Positions 35,301-44,300 of a stretch of 64,000 bases of DNA are shown piece by piece. Numbering within the stretch: position 1 is the first letter of the stretch; every line of letters starts with the position of its first letter. Source of the stretch: Pycnopodia helianthoides (Eukaryota > Echinodermata > Asteroidea > Forcipulatida > Asteriidae); contig CM063245.1 of assembly GCA_032158295.1 (NCBI GenBank), forward strand, positions 26,531,726 through 26,595,725, read 5' to 3'. Made by a program: the position numbers and the translations under genes. The notes beneath the pieces are model-generated. The model did not search any database. It saw nothing but the letters and a program-made list of their open reading frames with translations, and was not told the DNA's origin.

Positions 35301-38300
35301 ACAGTGCACTTGCATCTACTGTTTAACATTATATTCATTTATTTTTGTATTCTGGACCAAGTCCTTGGACGAGATGTCTTTGCTCAAGATGGCAGCCACT
35401 ATTGCATGGGTTCAAGAGATCCTCATGATAAAGGTTGCAGAGGGAAGCTATTATGCCTTCCTGATCCGTATGGATGTTCATGTGCAGCAGGTTACAAAGG
35501 ACTGGACTGTATGCAAGGTGAGAACATTAAATTAGAAGCCATGTCGTCATGATCATGATCAGAGGTGGGCCCAATTTCATAGAGCTGCTTAAGCACGAAA
35601 AGGAGCTAAGCACAACAAAATTATGCTTTACCAGAATAAGGTTACCAGTCAAAATACCTCATCACATGTACACTTTGTGACTGGTATCCTGCTCATTTCT
35701 GCTTAGAAGACAATTGTTAAGCAATATTTTCTGCTAAGCAGCTCTATGAAATTGGGCCCAGGCCTTCGGCTGTACATGGAATTATGAACTCGCACTCAGT
35801 TACTTAACGCATGCGCCCTCCCTCCATATCATGGAGAAAACCCACAAGCCTGTTTCACCTCCATGTCTTCATATCAAAGTGGTTTTGCCTCTCCAGTTGA
35901 AACATTTAGTCAATTTTCACTGTGAGGCATGCAAATCTATAAAGTGTTGTAATCCAATAAAAATCCTTCTTAGCCGTGCGAAATCAGGCGCAACTAGAGG
36001 TTAAAGCGAAGAGTTGCTGTGAATATGAACGCTGCTCGAGGTGATTGCTGAATTTGTATGGTTATCTTCTTCAATCGCATGACGCAAAAGAACAATTGAA
36101 TGACTGTATTGGGGAGCTTCTATTCACATGAAATAGAAAAACCGACGCCTAAATTGGTCACTTATTTGTCAAAAATATAAACACAAATGTTAGTAGAGCG
36201 ACATTGTGGGCTTTCCCCATGTGTTTTCTACTGTCCCTTTTCTTAAATCTTTTCCGTAAGTACAGTTTCTACCTAAAAATCAAAACCACCCACAATGTAT
36301 ATCTTAAAGTACAGGGAAACCTATCATTATTTTTCAGAATGTGAAGAAGGGACCTATGGAGCAAACTGTAAACAAACGTGTCACTGCGCCACCAATGTCA
36401 CCTGTTTGAAGGATACAGGAGAATGTATTGGGGGTATGTTGTTGTTGTTGTTGTTTTCCCCCTCTAGTTTAAATGTTGGAACGTACCATGGCAGTCTAGT
36501 TTATTGTTATTTATGTCCGTTTGTCTTGTGTTATCTTCGCAAAGGCGGTTTCTTACAAGCTTCCAATAGACTCCTTGCATGTCACAACCCCAAACAGCGC
36601 CCTCACTGAGGTCAGTGAAGATCTATCGTTGGTAGCCCGAATATCTGACATCACACTTCGAGGCTCGTGAAGTTCGCCAGAGACCGGCTTGAGCGAATCC
36701 TGACAAATGCACCTTTGACCTCGCATCCCATTGCGCGTCTTGTGGATAAGGACAGGGGACCAGTCTAGCAGTGACCATCATTTTAATTAATAGACCAGTG
36801 CCTGTAAGGACAGGGGACCAGTCTATACCATTGGCTGAGAGTTGTGCGCGGCCGGTACACGCGTGCAGGTACCCATTGTTTGACCACAGCAGTGGTGGCC
36901 AATGCAAGGGGTTTATTAATCAGCTTCCATGGTACCCATCTTGATTCACAGCTTAAATATGTCTAAAGTTTGACCATCTTACTTGTGTGTGCGTTTTGGT
37001 TTGTTTTTTTCTTGCAATTTTGTTTTTTATTGCGCATTGACGTCATCCCGCCGCCATCTTAGAGGTAAAACGATGATGCAACAATGGCGCGCGGCGCGCA
37101 GGATGGGCCAATGAGCTACCTTCTTTTGACCTTTAGCCAAGGGCATCTTACTCAAATGACGTCATGTGCATTATTAGGTCTGACAATATGGGTAATTTAT
37201 ATATTTACCATGTTATGAGTCTTTTTGGAAAATAACTGAAAGTGTTTTCATTGAACGTAAAGCAATGAAAGAAACGTGTTGTATGTTCATTGAAACAAGA
37301 GTAAAAAATGGCTGTTCTATTTTTTTTTTTTCATTTGTAGATTGTGCTATCTCATATTTTGGAGTGAACTGTCAACAAACAGGTAATTCAACCCACTGAA
37401 ATCAAAACGACTCATTATCAAAACTGTTCAACTGATAGAGTGTTAGGAACGCAGCACTAGTTAATGAACACAAACAACATTAATCGAGTTACTCATTTCA
37501 GCGATTATTCAATGTAAGTGGTTGTAGTTTAAAGGCAGTGTTTACTTTTGGTAATTACTCTACAAGTTACTGATCATAATAACTTAATTGTTAAAGGGCA
37601 CTGGAGAGCTGTTGATATGATAAAACAGTGTTAGAAATGACTCCCTTTGAAGTATTGTAGTTTTTGAGAAAGAGGTGATTTTTACAAAAACAAAATTGAA
37701 TCTAAGAAAGGCTTCAGGCAGAAGCCTTTCTCAGGCATCTGAAAACACAATTTAATTGCAATAAGGGTGTTTTATCTTTCAATAGTTTCTTGCAACAAAT
37801 TGAGCCAAAATGTTCACAGGTTTGTTATTTTATACATATGTTGGGATACACCAAGTGAGGACTAGTCCTTTGACAATTACCAAAAGTATGTCCTGTCATT
37901 AAACTGTTCACGCCTGTAATTAATATAGCTCATATATTATTTAAATTTGTTCTGATCTTGTGATTTCAGCTTGTCCAGTCGGGCAATTTGGTGCTGACTG
38001 TCAACAAACATGTCATTGCGCTACAAGCACCACATGCCATCAAGACTCGGAGAATGCGACGGACGTGAGTTATAAAACGTCAAAGTTGATTCAAACATTC
38101 TAGTTTTAAAAAAAAAAACTTTCTGCCGCTATAAAAAATTACTTCGAGCTCTGAAAATCTCCCACATCCTCTTAGTCTTTTAGTCAAGTCGTTCGAGTGT
38201 GGCATACTGGTACATCACGCACAGCGTAAACACTGCGAACACGAAGAAAAGGACAGTAAAGTTAGTTTTAAATTGGACATTGGAAGATCACATGTTAGGT

Positions 38301-41300
38301 TTGTACAGAGAATGTCTACTTTGCTTTTTCGATATTGGACATTCACATAGGTTTGTACAGTTAATGTCTAATTTAATTGCAGGCTATAGGTGAAAGTCCA
38401 ATCTTCAATATCGATGTACAAGGTAGACATTCACTGTACAAACCTATGTGAATGTCCAATCTCCAATACCAAAAAAGCAATTAAAGAGACATTCGCTGTA
38501 CAAACCTATGTGAATGTCCAATCTCCAATATCAAACTAACTTCACTGTCATAAAAAAGAGCGACTAATCCAATGCACTACTTTTTTTCGCGTTCAGGGTG
38601 GTGGCGCTGGGGGATAATGTAAACCACCCTGCTGCGAGTGCCTTGAAAAAAGACTACCCCTCTCAAACACCATCCCCTAGTTACTATCTTCATTCTGTGC
38701 AAGGTTCTTTAAAACTGTATCTGCAAGTTTCTCATGTATAGAGCTTTTTGTTGCTAACAGATTTTGTGTGTTTTTTCCCCCAAATTATAGCCTGTTCTAC
38801 AACTTACTTTGGACCTGGCTGTCAACAGACAGGTAAATCAAGTGACAAAAATAAAATACTCAATAAAAATAAAGAAACAATGAGCAACAGACCAGTTATA
38901 CAGTTATGTATGTTCGGATCTATTTTGTGCATCTACATGTATATCTTTCTTTGTTGTGTGTCGGCGAGGCCGATCGGTCAAGAGCACCGGACTCAAGCTC
39001 TGGTGTTTCTGATCAGAAGAGTGTGGGTTCCAGTCCCGGTCCAGACACAATGTGTCCTTAATTATAAGCAAGACACCATTATTGCTTTGTCCTTGATGGG
39101 ACGTAAAGCCGTAGGTCCTGTGTGTTGGGTAAGATACCACTAAAGCCAAAAAGATCTCAAACATTACTCTGTGCATCGTGGATCTGTCAGCCAAGGAAGC
39201 TAAAAAAAAGCCTTTGCTAACGAATGATTTAGGCTTCCAAATGATTTGTGGCATGTTGTGGCCGAGCGGATAAGAACACCGAACTCAAGCTCTGGGGTTT
39301 CAGTTCAGTGTGGGTTCGAGTCCCGGTCGTGACACTTGTGTCCATGAGCAAGACACTTAACTATGATTGTTTCTCTCCACCCAGGGGTAAAATGGGTACC
39401 TGTGAGAGCAGAGATGGTTCTTGTGATTGATTTAGCTTAGTAGTGCAAACTTGTTGCACAGGCTGTATATATATACTCCCAAGGGAACTGAGATGGTTTA
39501 AGGAATGAAATAAATGGCCCACTGACCAGGAATAATAATGTTGGAAGCGATTTGAGACGCCCTTCGGGTGTATAAAGCGCTATATAAAAACCGATTATTA
39601 TTATTATTCCACTATTGGTAACTTCGTATTTTTTGTACAAGATTTCAACGGGGTGAAAGAGCTCGTTTCGTATGCGACTGATAATCCGGAAGAGCTGTTT
39701 CATCATGTGGAGAACAGACAGCTCGTCCTTCTACTCCATTGCTTATGAGTTGATCAACAGAGGGCAGTGTGAGCCGATCGACTCACCAAAGCGAGTCTTG
39801 GTTCCTGACGTGGTCAGTGGACATACCACATCATACACCCTGAGAGGCTTGGAACCAGCTTCCTTATACAGAGTGTACGTGCAATCCCACTATGGGGTGA
39901 TCAGTATTGTACCGACGGAGGCATTCACAACGGCTTCCACAATCCAACGTTCAGGTAACTCAGAAATCAACAGGATCTTAAATTATTTTAACCGGTTTTG
40001 AATTTCAAAAGTGCTTTTTAAGAAAGCGCAATCAGTATACACCTTGTGTATTGACACCACATCGCCGCCATCTTGGAGGTAAATCAATAAAACAATAGAC
40101 CTTGTTGCAACGTCACGGCCCGAGTTTTCGCCAACCAAGGTTGGACAACTATGGGAAGCCTAATGTAAAGCAAAACTAAATAGGCACAGGTTGTGACAAT
40201 GTAACCAATGATGGAATGGTCATTTTTTTATTGAAAGTTTGCAGACATAATGAATTTGGTCACAACATCTGTTAACACGATTAAATGTTTAGCTAACATG
40301 CGGTCGTCCATGCCAACCAGCGCAGTTTGTTTATAACCAAATAGAAGGTCTATAATAACAACAGCTGTATGCACGACACAATGGATTGGCCAGTGAGCTG
40401 CAATGACGTCATGTTCAAGGTATGCTTAAAAACGTTTCAATATAGGCTTCTTCCAATTTATTTTTCAGATCCTTTACGAGTTGAAGGTTTCACAGTCACC
40501 GTTACAGCGAATAGTTTTGTTGTGAGTTGGCAACCAGTGCAATGTGCCGAAGAGTATTGTTTGATAGACGATCTGATCAAGATAGGGGAATGTGACACTG
40601 TGATACAGCCGAGAGAGAGCCTTCACCCCTTAGTGACCAATGAAACATCAGTGACTATACATCCTGTGGAACCTTTCTCAACCTTATAGGATCGGCGTTC
40701 TTGCTATGATCGGAGATTACAATGGATCAGCAGTCCATGCTGATGTCATTTCGTCTTCGGCAGGTGTGAACAAAACAAGTTCTTTGTACCAGTCATAATA
40801 TCATTTCATATACTGGTCCGTGTGTTACACATCAGACATAAATGAATGTGTGGCAGTGCATGCAAACAAAAAATCATTTAATTTTATTCATTCAAATAGT
40901 CTAATGGCCATGTCACACGCGGCACTTTACAGGCAACCAGTCCCAGGCAATCTCCAATAAGAACATTCAGTCACACTTCATTGTTCTGATTATTTTCCAG
41001 TGGAATGTGAGTTACAGCTATAGGAGATTGTCTTGTGTGCTGCCGAAGTGTTCCTTTTGCATGCAGTCCAATTAGCTGCCCTGTGGGCCTTAATTTTCCA
41101 GAATACAAGTCCATAAACAAAGAAACAAGTCCATAAAACAAAAGATACAAGTCCATAATCAAAGATACAAGTCCATAAACAAAGATACCAGTCCATAATC
41201 CAAAGATACAAGTCCATAACAAAGAACAAGTCCATAAACAAAGATACAAGTCCATAAACAAAGATACAAGTCCATAACAAAGATACAAGTCATAAACAAA

Positions 41301-44300
41301 GATACAAGTCCATAAACAAAGATACAAGTCCATAAACAAAGATACAAGTCCATAAACAAAGATACAAGTGCATAAACAAAGATACAAGTCCATAATCAAA
41401 GATACAAGTCCATAAACAAAGATACCAGTCCATAAAACAAAGATACAAGTCCATAAACAAAGATACAAGTCCATAAACAAGTCTTTGCCATGGTTTCTAC
41501 TTCCACAGCACCGGACCCACCCAACGGTTTATCCCTGGCTTCATCTAGCGCAGACACACTCCTCTTTACATGGATTGATCTTCAATGCTGTGGATTATCG
41601 AGGAGTGTTTGAGGGGTACCGGTTCCACATGCAGGACCCAGCCACACAGGACATCGTAGCATCGGGTACAACATTGGTGGCAGAAGTGGGATTCACCGGA
41701 CTTGCTCCCTGTCACGTCTATTCGATGAAAGTTGCTGCGGTTTCGTCTGGGTTACAAGGCCCTTATTCCGATCCGTTGGATGTTTCAACAGGTGGAAAAG
41801 GTATTCGCGAGTCTCATCAGTTTTAATTAAAGGTGTATATAAATAATAGGTACTGTATCTTTATATAATTAGTATGGGGTTGAACAAAGAAAAATTGACT
41901 AGAGCCGGATTTGAACCAACGACCTCCGGATTAACGTATGTATTTGTAACACTGCTAATCCAGTTTTTTGGGGGTTTGTTTTGCACGTCTCCCTACATTT
42001 GCTCATTGAAGTATGAACCTAATGCCGCAGCTGGTAACCAGTAAAAACGTGTTCCTACTTTAGCAGATATCAAAAATGCACACAGATATACGCGTGCACC
42101 TTTGCCAATCCTGGGGCATATTTCATAGCAAATTATCTGCTTAACAGAATACTGTATGGTTACCAGCCAAATTGCCATGCAACATGTGCCATTTGTGACT
42201 GGTTTCCCAGTCAGTGTCTCCCTGAACAGGAGTGTTGAGCAATCTTTTCTGCTGAGCAGCGCCATGATAGTGGACCCCATTGAATACGTCTCATGCACGC
42301 GCATCCTCAGAATTCCGGCTTCAAAACTGGCATTCTGTGGGCGTATTTTTCCATCGTTCAAAGGCATTTATTATGACACGAAGTAATAATTCTGACAAGA
42401 CCTTGAGGCTCTGCAAAACATTACTGGAAGTCCAACTGAACTATTTTTGCACACATAAATTCTCATAGGAACCCTTGCTAAACGTTTGAGCCAGTTTGTG
42501 TGAAGTGGGCGTGGCTTAAAGTGGAACTACGTCACAGTTTACTTCATTTATTAATTCCGGTTTGAAGCCAAGGATTCTGAGAAAAGTGAACTTCATCACT
42601 ATTCTAGTCAAGAACCCCATGGAGAGAAGACAAGGAAGGAAGTTTCAAATTAAGATGTGGGAGGAAATCCCAAGATAATTATTCCATGGAAAACCCACGA
42701 AAAATCAGGTAGGGACTGAAAGTCCGATCCACATAGTGCCCCAGGCGTGATTCAAACCGGGGTCCTAGAGGTGGTAGGCGAGGATACCAGAATGCCAACC
42801 CGAGCACCCTTTTACAAACACTGCATTACAAGACGCTGTAATAGTAAGTCTTCGCTATGGTATATTTTATTTCAGCACCGGTCCTGTCTCAGAAATTAAG
42901 ATCCTCGATTCATCAGCCACCAGACTAATGGTGTCGTGGCAGCCGCCTCTATCCAACGGTTGCGAGGTTGATGGATACGAAGTCGACTACGTCACTAACA
43001 CCCAATACACCTGTGGGACGGACGCTGAGGAACAACCCAGACACTCTAGAGTATCGCCAACTAGAAACTCGACTGTTTTAACCGACTTGCTGCCTGGTAC
43101 TCAGTACCAGGTGTACGTAACGGCAGTTAATTCAGCAGGTAGTGGGCCACAGATATCGGTAATCTTCTCAACTGATGATTCAGGTGAGTGATCATTGTAC
43201 AGTCTCAAGATTTTACGAATGGCGTCACAAAATCAAAACATCTTAGTTGACTGTTCTCAAAAGAGTGACAAAGGTACAGCACACCTGTTTCACGTTTCAG
43301 GAAGCGGGGCATGCCAATACAACGTCTGCAGTGAGTGTTCTGTAAATTGATTTATTTTTGCTGTCTTGATCAGCTCCAACCGCTCCACCCGAGGGTGTTA
43401 CCATCTTCGCAGGATCTGCGAGTCAGAGTCTTGGTTTCTCGTGGAGTCAACCTCCGTGCAGAGATCGAGGAGGAATCATCACGCAGTACACCTATAAGCT
43501 GACGTACAACAGCAGCAGCCAGCAGGAGATAGTGACACCATCCCAGGATACGACCAATGAGTGGACAGTATTAGGAGGGTTGATGCCAGACACAAACTAC
43601 TGCTTCCGAATTGCAGCTTGGACGAGTGCCGGGAAGGGGCCGGAAAGTCAATGCATTCTCGCCAAAACAGACAAAGGTATTTGGAGACAATGGAAACAAA
43701 ATAATGCAACTTTCGCAAATTCACGTTCAGGTACTTGCATACAATGTGGATCTGAACCCTAATTTAATAATATGCAGAGGTGATTTTACATCGATGTGAA
43801 ATCCAAAGCTCTCCCTGATGAGCTTGATTTCACAAAGCACTGATGTTCATCTTAAGTTGAGGTGCCAGTTGTTACCATAGTGATTTGTATTGTGACATCA
43901 GATTTTGCTTAGCAATTAAGATTGATTCGCTGCTAAGATCAATCTTATACGTCTTTGTGTAATCGGCCCCTTTTTCAGTACATGTACCAGCAAATTTTCT
44001 GGCAGTAAATCTTTATTACACTTAATTAATGGGAAAAGTTTTAATATTCTTCAGGAATCACTGACTACTATTTATATTTAAATATCTATTTATTACTTGG
44101 GCAGACAAAAAGTATGATAATGCACATTGGTAAAAAAAACATTAAAAGATACACCAAGAGCTATTAAAATACAGAGGGAGGAAAGACAACCAGCTGGAGC
44201 CCGAAAGATTGCCTTAAAAATCTACTATTGAAACACAGAAGCTGGATAGTTATTGTAGGATGTCAAACCATATCCATGTACCTTGTTATTCAGCCTGACA

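Noticed and set aside
38956..39340. tRNA genes
   Set aside because: A and B boxes are clear, but acceptor and anticodon stems do not pair and a SINE body and tail follow.
40971..41480. Long minus-strand frames ([13 protein letters not shown] repeats)
   Set aside because: Created by a 20-bp minisatellite; the frames shift whenever unit length changes.
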